This document shows, one piece after another, positions 23,292 to 34,528 of a stretch of DNA of 64,000 nt. The stretch spans positions 930,001-994,000 of the forward strand of contig NHZP01000001.1 in the NCBI GenBank assembly GCA_003313425.1. Direction: 5' to 3'. This DNA is from Pseudopyrenochaeta lycopersici (lineage: Eukaryota; Ascomycota; Dothideomycetes; Pleosporales; Pseudopyrenochaetaceae). The position numbers and the translations under genes are program-made. The first letter of the stretch is position 1; the number at the start of each line of letters is the position of its first letter. The notes under the pieces are model-generated. The model was not told where the DNA came from. It did not search any database and saw nothing but the letters and a program-made list of their open reading frames with translations.

Positions 23292-24449
23292 ATGGATTAC
23301 CAAACTTTTAATAGCCATAATCCCTCGTTTGGTGGCCAGTTCCCCACCTCGCAGCCCACGCAACACACCCACCTCCAGCAATCAAACCCATCCTTTCCCT
23401 ACGGCCAGTTCCCAAATGGCCAAGCTGCGTCCTTCCCGAACATGGGTGGCGCCATGGGCGGTAGTGTGATGCAGCCCGGAGCCATGCAGCAGGCACGAGG
23501 TAAGTGGTGAAGCTCTGCCAGTAACATGCTCCCTCCGCCCTGCCCTGCCCTACCCTATCCTCGCCCTCTCCTTCCTTCGATCGATGCTGACACGATGAAG
23601 CGGCCGCCTTGCAGCAACAACAACAGCAGCAGCAGTTGTCGTCGCCGAGCCCCTACTCCAGCGCGCCCTACTCACAGACGCTGCAGTCGCCGGCTCACCA
23701 GCAGTTCACGCAAAACCGCCAAACCGCCTCCCCCGCCAGTAACAGTGGGCAGCCGTATGCGACGCCCCAGCCACAACAGTCGCCCGGCACCCTCCCATCC
23801 AACGGCCAGCAGCAGCCCATGAATCCGCAGGTTGTTGCGAAGTCTGAGCCGCCACAGGCCCAGACGCCTGTAAAGGCCGTTCCTCCCTCACCTGTGTCGC
23901 CGGTCGCGCAGGCGCGGAATCAAGACCGCGTGTCTACACTGCTTGAGATCAACAGCATCCTGATCAAGGAAGTCTGTGAGCTGCAAACCCAGGGAAAGGC
24001 AGGACAGGTCGGGCCGTCCCAGGAAGGCAAGACCGATGGGGAGAAGCCGCAGCCCTCAAAGGAATATGTAGAGTAAGTACCTCAATTCTCTGCATCTCAA
24101 TGATGCTGACAGACCCAGCTATATGCGTCGCTTGCAGGCAAACCTCGCCTACCTGGCCCAGAATGCAGAGAAAAACCACAAGCCAGGCCAACAGATACAG
24201 CCCGGGCCCGCCATCATGTCCGCGCCCGCCTCTCCCGTCGAGCTCACCAAGCTATATCAGAAGCTTCAAGAACTCTTTCCGGGCTGGAAAGGTCAGACGG
24301 CGCAAATGAAGCAGTCTCCCGGGCCGCCAAGGATGAACTCAAATACATCGCAACCGCCAAATAGCGCAGGCCTGCAGCAAAATTGGGGCCAGAACGCAAT
24401 GCAGAACATGCAGCAAGCGCAGCAACCTAAGATGGAGCAACAGCAGTAG
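23292..24449 (+). CDS. SSXT (SS18) domain glutamine-rich protein, probable SWI/SNF subunit
   Basis: Three exons, 23292..23499, 23601..24072 and 24119..24449, 336 residues. The SS18 N-homology domain is recognisable as LLEINSILIKEVCELQTQGKA (in two exons with MRRLQANLAYLAQNAEKN), matching the SSXT pattern LLDEN..LI..I...Q..GK...Q...LHRNLVYLA. SS18 in animals and Snf11 in yeast are SWI/SNF subunits; the same role here is inference. Around the domain the protein is disordered and Gln/Pro/Ser-rich, with a QQQQQQQQ run right after the first intron. A conserved short C-terminal segment reads LTKLYQKLQELFPGWK. Convergent with MED4. Confidence 0.8.
23610..23635 (+). repeat. CAA/CAG trinucleotide run coding polyglutamine
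   Basis: A mixed CAA/CAG run codes about eight consecutive Gln at the start of exon 2 of the SSXT-domain gene. The mixed codons suggest a stable tract rather than a recent expansion. Confidence 0.7.
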
Positions 24450-25969
24450 TCTTCTGCATTGTTCCAAGGCGTACTGGTGGCGTTATTGTATTGATATACC
24501 TGCCGCGGCACGGCATAGAACGAATTTGGTCATTCATCTGGAGGCGCATCTGCAAAAAACATGAAAGAGGGCGGAGTTTTCAATTTGGAGTATGGGTGAG
24601 GCTAGCATTGGGCGTCGTGCCTTGGATATCAGCCGTCTCTGCTGTGCATTCACGCTCGATACCTATTCTGTAACCTGAAATGTAAGAACCGCTGAGCTGA
24701 TTGGACAATATCTATTTTTTATGAAAAGTGTGTGGCGACCAAGCTGAGCAGTTGCCTGGTTGCACTGACTGATCTAGTCTTGAGCTCTATCTGTGATCTT
24801 CGTTTTCAATTAGCTGATCCATCGCACTACGAGATTCCCAGGCTTGCATTCTACCTAAAATCCAATCCGACCCTTTTCTAATCGTGCTCTACTTACGTTT
24901 CCATTCAAGATTTGTCTCATTAGACTTTAGTATGGAAGAGAAAGGTTGTCAAATCGCAAGCTATTAAGGGTAAACTTGCCTTCCCAGCGATGTCGTTGGA
25001 CAATTGCGCATGGATGGATAAGCACGCTGACGTAACTAGGGATGTACAACAATTAGATGCGCTGAGGTAACGAAGTAGCTGTCGTGTCACCTCCTCACCC
25101 AAGGCCACGTATGAGTAATACATCGTCCTCGGATGGAGAATGGAGCTAGCATGATCTGTGAGGCGCCCAATTGTGGCTGAGGTCAACAAGAGTGAGTCTT
25201 CAAATGAGAACTGTTCTGCCTGCATGACCTTCAAGATATCTTGTGAACAGCATATCAAAGGGCCCATTAGCGAAAGGCACAAAGATGTGAAAGCCGTAGT
25301 AGAGTACTCCACAGCTGCAAGCAAGGATCTCTTCATGCATGTTTGCTGCCATTTTCAAAGGCCCAACCACGACGCCAACATGGCCCTTGCGTGATCTTGA
25401 TGCTATCCACTTTGATCTGTTTCAACAGTGGTTGTGAAAAGTGGGGCGCTCACGTCGCGTCGGTGGGCTGATTCCACGCCATCACGTGGGAGAGCAGTGT
25501 TCGAGCAGTGTATATTGGGTTGATGGTAGGGACGATGAAGATCTCTCACACTGACGTCCTATCCTGGTTGTGTGGGGATGCTTGATTTGGCTGCGCTTTA
25601 CCTACTTCCATTCTTGCACCAGCATACCGTCAAAAGGATAGCATAAGGAAAGCACAGTATGGCAAGCATGTATTCAAGTAATTTGCTCTTCAATATGGGA
25701 AGGATTCGTTCAGCTTTACAGGACGTCTGGCGGGCGCAAGGGTGTTGATGGGAATGGCAAAGTGAGGCATCGACACAGACAACATTGAACACATGAAGTG
25801 GTTCAGGAAGGGAACTATAATTGATCGAATTTTCAGACAATGATCCCTATGGTGGTTTGATGATGGCTACTATAAGACCTTTCGTCGCCTATATGTCATA
25901 AATGGTCAACCACATACATGTCCGCCGCATAAATAGATTGGACAAAAACTCATTCCAAGTCCTTTAGCC
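24450..25969. other. Convergent intergenic region, SSXT gene and MED4 3' ends
   Basis: About 1.5 kb. The longest open frame (24920..25336, minus, 138 codons) has no recognisable domain, no start context and no splice partners. No structural RNA or repeat recognised. Confidence 0.4.
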
Positions 25970-26894
25970 TTAGTCTTCTTCATCCATGTCGTCAAAGAGG
26001 GTAAAGGCCTCTTGCTTCTCCCGAGGCCGCGGCTGTCTATGACCAGGTTGAGGTTGCTGTTCTTGCTCCTGTTCTTCTGGGGGCGCCTCTACGGCTGCCA
26101 TGCTCTTGAGTCGGTCCTCTTCCTCAAAAGCTGGGATGTTGAACTCTTCCAGATTGTAATTCTTCTCGCGGTAATACATCAGCTTGTAAAGGTTGCCCAA
26201 GCGAATCTTTTCATTACTGGGCCAAGGGTACCAGGCCATTTGGCTCTCATTGAGCTTTTTCAACCACTCCTCTTCCTCTGCAGTGATCTCAGGTGCCGCA
26301 GCATCTGCATTTTCGCCTTCCTTTCGGCCTTCTCTCTCGTCTCTGAGTAGTTCGGCAGATTCGGGAACATTTGCAGGTGTATTCAAGCCGTTTGTTGGAG
26401 CTCCGCTTGAGCCTGCGTCTTCCTTCTCCTTGTCCTTTTCTGGGACAGCATCCGGTACTCGCTCGCGATAGGTCGGTGGTACTGTGTGTTTGGAGATGTA
26501 GTTCGCATACTGAAGAAGCTCATCAAAGGGCACTGCGCGCGACGACTCTGGGAATGCTGTGGCGGGGGTCTCAAAAAGCTCGTGGCGCAGGGTTGCGAGC
26601 TTTTCAACCGACGATTTGAGCTGCTCTTCCAGGGCGTCGGCTTCGGCGCGCAGGGTCTGAATGCGAGCATGGTTTGCCTGATGTCTTGCAACTGTGACAT
26701 ATCAGCCAATCGCCAGTATAGTAAGAAGCATTTTGTAGGGACGTACGCTGATCCAGCCCTTGGCTCAGGTCGTCATCGGCAGCCACCAGGTCAATTGCGG
26801 CTTGCGGTGATGGATTATAGGCGGCGATTGAGTCGACTAGCGCACCCAATGCCTTCTCGACTCGCTCAAACTGCTCCACTAGGACAGTGTCCAT
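25970..26894 (-). CDS. MED4: Mediator complex subunit 4
   Basis: Two exons, complement of 25970..26691 and 26747..26894, 289 residues. Med4 is a middle-module subunit of Mediator, which links activators to RNA polymerase II. Seen: an N-terminal coiled coil crossing the intron (LVEQFERVEKALGALV, then RIQTLRAEADALEEQL), the Med4 segment FDELLQYANYISKHTVPPT, and the signature PWPSNEKIRLGNL followed by LYKLMYYREKNY. The C-terminus is acidic (FDDMDEED). The intron is phase 1 with donor GTACGT. Divergent with NCS1, 788 bp away. Confidence 0.9.
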
Positions 26895-27682
26895 GTTGAG
26901 ACGAGCGGTAAGCTGTTCGTCGAGGCGGTGCCCGCAAGCTCACGTACTAGCTACTGGGAGCCCGGGACGCGAATCGTTTGGAAGCGGGATGCGAGCGCGT
27001 TCACGTGACAAGAGAGTTGACAGCCCGCTAGCAGAGGGAAAGCGAGAGGGGAGGTTGATTATGCACAGGAGGTCGCGTACGGGTCGCGTAGGGCTGATGG
27101 TGCAGGAGCGGGCGCCAGATGCTCGGTGCTGGATGGTCAGCTATTCTCGGCTGCAATCATCGCGCAACTGCAAAAGCGCATCAGCAGGCACACGACTGCG
27201 CAGGTTCCCGTGCGAACCCAAGTCTTCAGTGGCCGCGGAGGAGCCCCCTTCTTAGACCCGTGGGGTTTGGCTCTCGAGCGGGAGCATGACGAGGCCGGCC
27301 AGGGTCCCCGTTTCTCGGGGACGCCGCTATATTTGTCTCGACCAGCCGAGCTGTCACTGCATGTATTAGCCCTGAAACTCACCACTGTCCTCTTTTCGTG
27401 GTATATCGTCCTCGCTGCGATTCATGGTCCTGTTTTCCCTATCTGGTCCCCAGAATCGCATCATTGCCCATCTTTAAAGCCGCCTCAGCTGCGCCCCGTC
27501 TTCCAGAACCTGCACCCCGCTATACCTTGTCGATTGGTCCGAAGACCCCGCCACGACCTACCAACCCAGCTATCCTCACTCTGCTGCGCCCACAAAACTC
27601 ACTACTGCCTGCCCAACCTCGTCCGTCTTATCCTGCGCGTTCCTGACGTCTCCACTCCTCGACATACACATACTCCCCAGCC
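26895..27682. promoter_or_regulatory. Divergent promoter region MED4 / NCS1
   Basis: A 788-bp spacer between divergently transcribed genes. It is C/T-rich on the plus strand towards NCS1 (27440-27680), as is common for fungal leaders. This bias produces a 200-codon plus-strand open frame (27126..27728) that runs over the NCS1 start and has no family; I reject it as a gene. Confidence 0.5.
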
Positions 27683-28857
27683 ATGGGCAAATCGTAAGTT
27701 CCTCCTTCCTTGCCAATCCGCGTCATGAGGCCATCGCCACTACCTCCGCTTTGGAGGACTCGTGCCCTTCTCCATGTAGACAGCCAAGCAAGTGAAGAGT
27801 GAAGCGCGAACCAAGGCCTGTCAAGGCTCTTACAGCCAAGCGCAAGTATCGCCGACTCGACAGACCCCACATGCGACCGCAACCTACTCAAGCAAGCATT
27901 CGCGATCCGACAACGGCCATGATGACAAACACAAAGACGGCCGCGAACCGCCGTCACTACTCAGTTGGCAGGGGATACCTCTGCTAGAGCACGAACATTC
28001 GCCTCTCTGCTTTGCCCATCGACGCGACATATGTGTACCCCGCCATGACTGACCCGGAAACCCCCTCTACAAGGCCACGCAAGGACTCGCTTTCGCAAAT
28101 GCCGTCCGGGGATTCGAGAAGGGGCTTGGGTCGCGCTGCAATATGGATCACATAGTGCTAGAGAATGAGAAGCTGATTTGACAATGTTACAGCCAAAGCA
28201 AACTGTCCCAGCAGGAACTAGCCGACCTCCAAAAAGCGACTCACTTCGATAAGAAAGAACTGCAGCAATGGTACAAAGGTGTGCATATACATGCGTGGAT
28301 GACGCTTCCTTGGGCTGTGACTGAGCATCTGCAGGTTTCCTCAAGGACTGCCCGTCGGGCATGCTCACTAAGGAGGAGTTCCAAAAGATCTACAAGCAGT
28401 TCTTCCCTTTCGGCGATCCATCATCATTCGCGGACTACGTTTTCAACGTCTTCGATGCAGATAAGTCAGGCACAATCGACTTTAAGGAGTTCATCTGTGC
28501 TCTGAGTGTGACAAGCCGCGGCAAGATGGAAGACAAGCTTGACTGGGCGTTCCAGCTCTACGATATTGATGGCGACGGCAAGATCAGCTATGAGGAAATG
28601 CTGGCAATTGTGGAAGCGATTTACAAAATGGTCTGTACAACCGCACACTATATGGCATCTTCGGCTAACACATTCAGGTTGGCTCCATGGTCAAGCTCCC
28701 AGAGGACGAAGATACACCCGAGAAGCGCGTTAAGAAGATCTTTCGAATGATGGACAAGGACGAGAACGGCAGCTTAGACATGGCCGAATTCAAAGAGGGC
28801 TCCAAACGCGACGAGACCATTGTCTCAGCCTTGTCCCTCTACGATGGTCTGGTGTAA
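27683..28857 (+). CDS. NCS1: Neuronal calcium sensor 1 / frequenin
   Basis: Four exons, 27683..27693, 28193..28278, 28335..28630 and 28678..28857, 190 residues, exactly the family length. NCS1 is a calcium-binding switch, which in yeast activates the phosphatidylinositol 4-kinase Pik1 at the Golgi. The N-terminus MGKSQSKLSQ has Gly2 for myristoylation. EF-hand 1 is degenerate as usual ([13 protein letters not shown]); EF2 [14 protein letters not shown]3 [12 protein letters not shown] and EF4 [12 protein letters not shown] look calcium-competent. Exon 1 codes only three and two-thirds codons (11 nt) and is followed by a 499-nt intron, the longest in the window. The rest is so conserved that the tiny first exon is well supported. 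Confidence 0.94.
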
Positions 28858-29627
28858 AGAGATGGTCGATACCCAGTGTCCTTTCTTTTACTTGTTTTCT
28901 TCGTTATCACAGCGCATTTGTGGGATTTATGCCATGCCTCCGCTCCACTCGCTGTAGGATGGTGGAGGAAGGTTTGACATCGCCTCGGCGTACGGGACAT
29001 CATTTCGATGTATATAAAGCTCGCCGATTAGTCGTAAGGATTGGAGAATGCAACAATCAACTTTATCCATGCTGACTAACCGGATTCTTCGCCCAGTGAT
29101 CTGTCTGTGAGAGTGGTTGCAAGTCCCTATTGCCTACAAGCCACATGGCTTTAGCGAGCTTGGAAGGTTGAGTGGCGAGATGAAGGCCGGAATTTCACTA
29201 GGGTCTCAGCAACATGGATCGTCCATTCTTCACCCCAACAACGCTTTCGATAGATGTGGCCGTAATGGTTGGCGCTGATGCAGGACATCCTGAACAGGAA
29301 ACATGTGGCTTATGTCTTGGCATACGCGTAACTTCCTTTGGCTCTGAGGTAACGTTGGAGCTAGGGACAGATAGCTTCTGAATAACACCACATTGCTATC
29401 ACCACGACGCTTTCCCAGCCAGTCTCTGCGAACCAGTACCCGCGATAGATTCTTTTAAAGATATATTCCGTCATCATTTTGCACCAACGACTGTCCGCTG
29501 GTAAATTTACCAGGCGACTGTTCATCTCGGCAACCCGCCTGAAATCCTGCGCGGAAACGAAAGGAGTTCCGCGGCGCCCAAGCATATCCTTTCACTCCCA
29601 TTCACAACAGGTGAACAGATATTCATA
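28858..29627. other. Intergenic between NCS1 and the TM9 gene
   Basis: About 770 bp with the NCS1 3' end and the promoter of the nonaspanin gene. No gene, RNA or repeat recognised. Confidence 0.45.
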
Positions 29628-31677
29628 ATGCGGCGACTCGATATATCCACATCCGGTGCCGCTCTAGCTTCGTTGCTTGCGCTGGCACCGTCATCAGCGT
29701 CAGCCTTCTACTTTCCGGGCACTGCGCCTACATCATACAAGACTGGAGACGAGGTGCCACTATACGTCAACCATCTCACACCCGCCGATTCCCAAGATGA
29801 CCCCAAATTACGATCCGTATTCTCCTTCGACTACTACCACCCGCCCTTTCATTTCTGCCAACCGAAAGATGGCCCCGAATACCGCCCAGAGAGCTTGGGG
29901 AGCATATTGTTTGGCGACCGCATCCAGACAAGTCCGTTTGAACTCAAGATGGGCGTAAATGAGACATGCAAAGCTCTATGCGAAGCACCGTATGCGCCCG
30001 ATGACGCAGTGTTTGTCAACAGTAGGATATATCAAGGATACGACTTGAATTGGTTGATAGATGGATTACCTGCGGCGCAGCTACTGAGGGACCCCAGCTC
30101 AGATGAGCCGTTTTACAGTCCTGGATTTGCGCTGGGATTGGTGGACGCAGACAATCCCACGTTGAACAATCACTATGATATTGTGATTGACTATCACCAA
30201 GCTGGAACGGATAACTATAGGGTTGTGGGTGTGCTAGTGGATCCATACTCGATGCGCGACTCGAAAATGCTAGGGAATGGGAAGGCAACATGTGGCGATG
30301 CGCAGACGCCTGTCATACTAAATGAGAATGCGGAGACAAAAGTTACCTTTACATACAGTGTGTACTGGAGACTCAGCCCGACACCATTTGCGACGCGATG
30401 GGATAAGTACCTGCATGTGTACGACCCAAAGATCCACTGGTTTTCCTTGATCAATTCGGCGGTCATTGTGGTCTTCCTTGTCGGCATGGTCAGCACTATT
30501 CTCGTGCGGACCCTCAAGAAGGATATCGCGAGGTATAACCGCCTGGACCAATTCGCGCTTGAAGACTTTGGCGAGAACGAGGACGTCGAGGACGGTGTAG
30601 CGGACGACTCGGGTTGGAAGCTTGTGCATGGTGACGTATTCAGGACACCGAAGAACCCCTTGTTGTTGTCGGTCTTGGTTGGCAACGGAGCGCAGCTCTT
30701 CGCTATGACCGCTTTGACAATTAGTAAGTCACAGAAGTGCATTTGGGGAAACCATATGAGTAGAATGTTAACGTTTAAAAGTATTCGCTCTCCTCGGCTT
30801 CCTGTCCCCTAGCAACCGCGGTGCTCTTGGGACTGTGATCATCATCTTCTATACCCTCTTCGGCTTTTTCGGCGGCTACGTCTCCTCACGCACGTACAAG
30901 TTCTTCCACGGCGAAGCCTGGAAACTTTGCTTCTTCTACACGCCTGTCGCACTCCCCGGTCTTGTTTTTATTACCTTTTTCCTGATGAACCTCTTCGTCT
31001 GGGGTCGTGGCGCGTCTGGAGCTGTGCCATTCACCACCATGCTCGTAGTAGTGATCATTTGGTTTGTCATATCAGTCCCTCTGAGCCTTGCCGGGTCATG
31101 GCTTGGATTCAAGCAAGCCGCAATTGAAGCACCTGTTCGCACAAACCAAATTCCACGCCAGATCCCGCCAGCCAGTGGCTACCTTCGGCCTTTGCCGTCA
31201 ATGGCTCTAGCGGGCATTTTGCCTTTCGGGGCCATCTTTGTCGAGCTGTACTTCATCATGAACTCGATCTGGTTCTCCAAGGTGTATTATATGTTCGGCT
31301 TCCTTTTCATTTGCTTTGGCCTCATGATTATGACTTCAGCCGCAGTCACAGTACTCATGATCTACTTCCTACTTTGCGCGGAGGACTATCACTGGCAGTG
31401 GAGATCTTTCGTCACAGCTGGTGCGAGCGCAGGGTATGTATTTGCAAGCTGTTTACTCTACTGGATCAAAGATGTCAGCTTCTGGAACTGGACGAGTGGC
31501 GTTGTGTACTTGGGCTATAGTGCGCTCTTGAGCTTACTCGTCTTTGTGCTCATCGGTAAGTTCCAGAATCCTAATTTTTGTATGGGCGTGTAAATGACTA
31601 ACATATTAGGCACTATCGGTTTCTTCGCAAGTTGGATGTTCACTATTAAGATTTACAGGTCTATAAAAGTGGATTGA
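29628..31677 (+). CDS. Transmembrane 9 superfamily (nonaspanin, EMP70) protein
   Basis: Three exons, 29628..30723, 30782..31555 and 31610..31677, 645 residues. TM9 proteins are Golgi/endosomal membrane proteins, in yeast Emp70/Tmn2/Tmn3, involved in protein sorting and adhesion. Seen: an N-terminal signal peptide (about 1-26, ending SSASA), the start of the luminal domain FYFPGTAPTSYKTGDEVPLYVN, a large luminal domain with a glycosylation site (NETC), the first membrane helix near WFSLINSAVIVVFLVGMV, then a cluster of eight hydrophobic helices. The family motif GYLRPLPS-type loop and FVELYFIM are present. The last residues are RSIKVD, a KxD tail of the type that binds COPI and retains TM9 proteins in the Golgi; it depends on the short third exon, which supports that splice. 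Confidence 0.92.
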
Positions 31678-32215
31678 ACAGTGTCTATAACCTCAGACAG
31701 CAAACCAACGGCACACGCATAGCGCTCTAAAGCTGGTTATAAAACGCATGTTGAATTACGCGGAAAAAGTATTGAAGGCCTTGTATTTGGGTAGACTCGC
31801 ACGGCGCCATGGCGCTCAGCATAGCATATAGCTTTGCAATGATTTGATTAAGCGCGGCTTGGAGATCGTATATTTGTATACAATATTATATTCCACATCC
31901 TCCTCCCCATGATCCTGATGCTTTTGGATTAGGGGCTGAGTTTTCCCTTCACTGTGATACTACGCCGTCTTCTCCTCTAAGACCATAATTATTTGGTTAA
32001 TAATCTTATCATCGGCATTTTACGCCACTGAATTCGTCATCCCCGACCGCACTGTCATAGTATGCTAGGCTCAGGGATAAACGAGAGGAGATCGCCGACA
32101 GAGATATCAGGCCTTTAAGCGAGAAAGCTAGGACCTGACGCTAACTTAAGCCATACCGTTCGACCGTGCCAAAACCTGAGTCTAATCACAACCACCAGCG
32201 ACGGCTCATGTAGCC
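31678..32215. other. Intergenic between the TM9 gene and the CSN12-like gene
   Basis: 538 bp, AT-rich around 31860-32030, with the TM9 3' end and the next promoter. Nothing else seen. Confidence 0.45.
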
Positions 32216-33979
32216 ATGTCATTCTTTCAGAACAAGAACGATGTAGAGGCGCGCTTGTGTACAGCGGTCAATGTCGCTATCCAGGCCCGAGACGCTAATC
32301 AGCTCCAGGCGATTGTGCTCCTCGAAACACCATTTCCTCCGGATCATTTGGAACTTATTGGATCTTTACAAAGGAAATATCCAAAAACCGACAGTGGCGC
32401 CGAGGACCGGCTTGCACAATTAGTTAAGAACGTGGTAACTGAAACAGCCGAATCTCAAGATGCGGAAGGCAGACCAGTCCAATCATGGAGCGCAATGGTT
32501 ACGTTTCTCGTAGGATGGATGACATACTTAAGGGATATGGATCCCAATGACTATGTGGAGCTGTTCCCGCTTCTTAGTGACCTCCAACAGTGAGTTCTCT
32601 CTAGAATCATTCACTAAGTAAAGGTTACGTTCTGTGAATGCTGATCTATTGCTAGGCGAGCAAACAGCGCACTGCAACATCCAATCAAGGGCATATTGAT
32701 GCTTCCAACCATCATGAACTACGCAAAAGTATTTGCTCGTGTTGCAGTTGGCTTAGACAAGCAGCCCTGGCTCATCGAACACCTTATTGCAGACTCAGTG
32801 AATGAAGAGGGTCAACGGGAATCACTTCCAGAAAAAGCCGCCAACATCGTGCGACAGGCTTTTATTACTTGTCTTAATGACCGTAATACAGCTCCTGGAG
32901 GAGTCAAATTCGGGAAACCTGACGGGAAGAAAATTGGCATTTATAAGATGGCAAACATTTGCCTAAAGATACTCTTTCAAGCCGATAAACCGGAGAGCTG
33001 CGAGACAATCTTCAGGAACATTACGAACTCATCACCGCCACTGCATATCTACCCAGCTGCAGAGCGCGTTACTTACCTCTATTACCTCGGACGATACCAT
33101 TTCGCCAACACGAATTTTTATGCCGCTCAGCTAGTGCTGGACAAAGCCTACCAAGATTGTCATACTTCACCTCAGTTCACGGGGCAACGGCGTTTGATCC
33201 TCGTCTACCTGATTGCCGCTAATCTCATCCTTGGAAGGTTTCCTTCCGAAGAAGTTTATAACTGTGCAGAAGCCAAAGGATTTCGCGAAGTTTTTACACC
33301 CATCACACAAGCTATCCGTAAGGGCGATCTTGAGGCTTTCCGTCGGATCACAAATCTTGATCTTACCCATTCTAGCGCTGACTTCCTTTGCCATTATCGC
33401 ATTTTCTATCAAATAGGAAACTATTGCGAAGTCCTCGTATGGCGGTCACTGTTAAGGAAAGTGTTCCTCATGACGGGGGCACAAGGAGGTACATCTCAAT
33501 CAGCTGCAATTCTTGACCTCAAGGCAGTCCTTCAAATATTCCGCTTCCTTGAGGGGCGCGCAAAGATCAAGAATGCCGCAATGGCCGCACAGGATCTTGG
33601 ACCCGGTCGTCGGAATTTCGGCCACATATATCAAGACCACGCATCGACTACCAAATCTACGTACATCGACCCCGAATTTGTTGGCATGGAAGAAGTCGAG
33701 CCGTATGACCACGAAATAGACGTTTTGGAGATTGAATGCATATGCGGTAGTCTGATTACACAAGGCCTGTTGAATGGATACATTAGCCAAAAGACGGCGA
33801 AATTGGCCATCTCAGGCGCAAGAAGACCAGGCGGTGTGCTGAGGCATGGGTTTCCGACACCGTGGCAGGTGGTCAAGGAAAAGAACGGCGACGATGTGCT
33901 TGGGTGGAAAAAAGAAGGTGGAATTCAAGGGGTGGGGCAGGTGGTGAGATTGTCAGGCGCAAGACCAGCTGGAGAGTAG
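32216..33979 (+). CDS. CSN12: PCI-domain protein, CSN12/Thp1 (PCID2) family
   Basis: Two exons, 32216..32589 and 32656..33979, 565 residues. The family includes yeast Csn12, associated with the COP9 signalosome and splicing, and Thp1/PCID2 of the TREX-2 mRNA export complex. Recognised by the segment YLYYLGRYHFANTNFY, QRRLILVYLIAANLILGRFPS and FTPITQAIRKGDL, typical of fungal CSN12. The PCI winged-helix half follows (RKVFLMTGAQ..., LEIECICGSLITQGLLNGYISQ). An insertion between these parts (about residues 420-470) is lineage-specific. The intron is phase 2. Orthology to Csn12 rather than Thp1 is judged from overall feel only. The gene stands at the edge of a gene-poor interval. Confidence 0.85.
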
Positions 33980-34226
33980 GGTAAACTTCAGGATGATACC
34001 CCTAATGAAGATTCGAAGACCCTATTCGTAAACAGTCCAAGCTTCAACCTCCCGTATTATTACAATTACGATGACATGCAAAATGTTTCCCAATGCAGTC
34101 CTATGGATCGCTTCTCACAAGATGAAGACGATTGTCCTATTCCCAGCTTCGGCCCCTTTTATAACTTTCCTTCCACAGTATCGACCTCTCCGTTCGTTCA
34201 GCTTCAGGTCTTTGATTCGCTTCTCT

Positions 34227-34528
34227 TTAAGCAATCAGTAACTGTAACCTTGAGAGGTAGTACGTTTTCTTACGATGATGCAACTTTGTTGGACGTCCGA
34301 AAGATCGACAATGAACGAAGCAATACCGTCCAAGGAGACCCAAGCACGGCACAAGGATGACAACAAGTACACTGAGTAATCCAAACAGGGCCTCCTTAGA
34401 CCATTGGTCATCTTTCATCGGGCTGGGTTTATCAGACAAGAGGATGCTGGTTCCTTCGAAATGCCCTGTTAACAAGATACCATGCATGATACATGTTTAA
34501 ACTTACCGTTTCCAGGAATCGGAGCCAT
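34227..34528 (-). CDS. Small single-pass membrane protein, paralogue A
   Basis: Two exons, complement of 34227..34465 and 34507..34528, 86 residues. Function unknown. The first exon is 22 nt (MAPIPGN) with a phase-1 intron of 41 nt. Then comes a short Ser/Pro segment, the block DQWSKEALFGLLSVLVVILV and the rest of one membrane helix (PCLGLLGRYC), and a basic tail (KLHHRKK). The same architecture, intron position and intron phase occur in paralogue B at 35960..36220, which is the main evidence that both are genes. The frame is open further upstream of the ATG, with a hydrophobic LITLLILSS stretch, so a longer secreted or membrane form with more exons up to about 34950 cannot be excluded. Confidence 0.55.

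Noticed and set aside
24920..25336. 138-codon minus-strand open frame in the SSXT/MED4 spacer
   Set aside because: No domain, no good start context and no neighbouring exons.
27126..27728. 200-codon plus-strand open frame over the NCS1 promoter and start
   Set aside because: C-rich leader composition, no domain, and it reads through the NCS1 ATG and donor in another frame.
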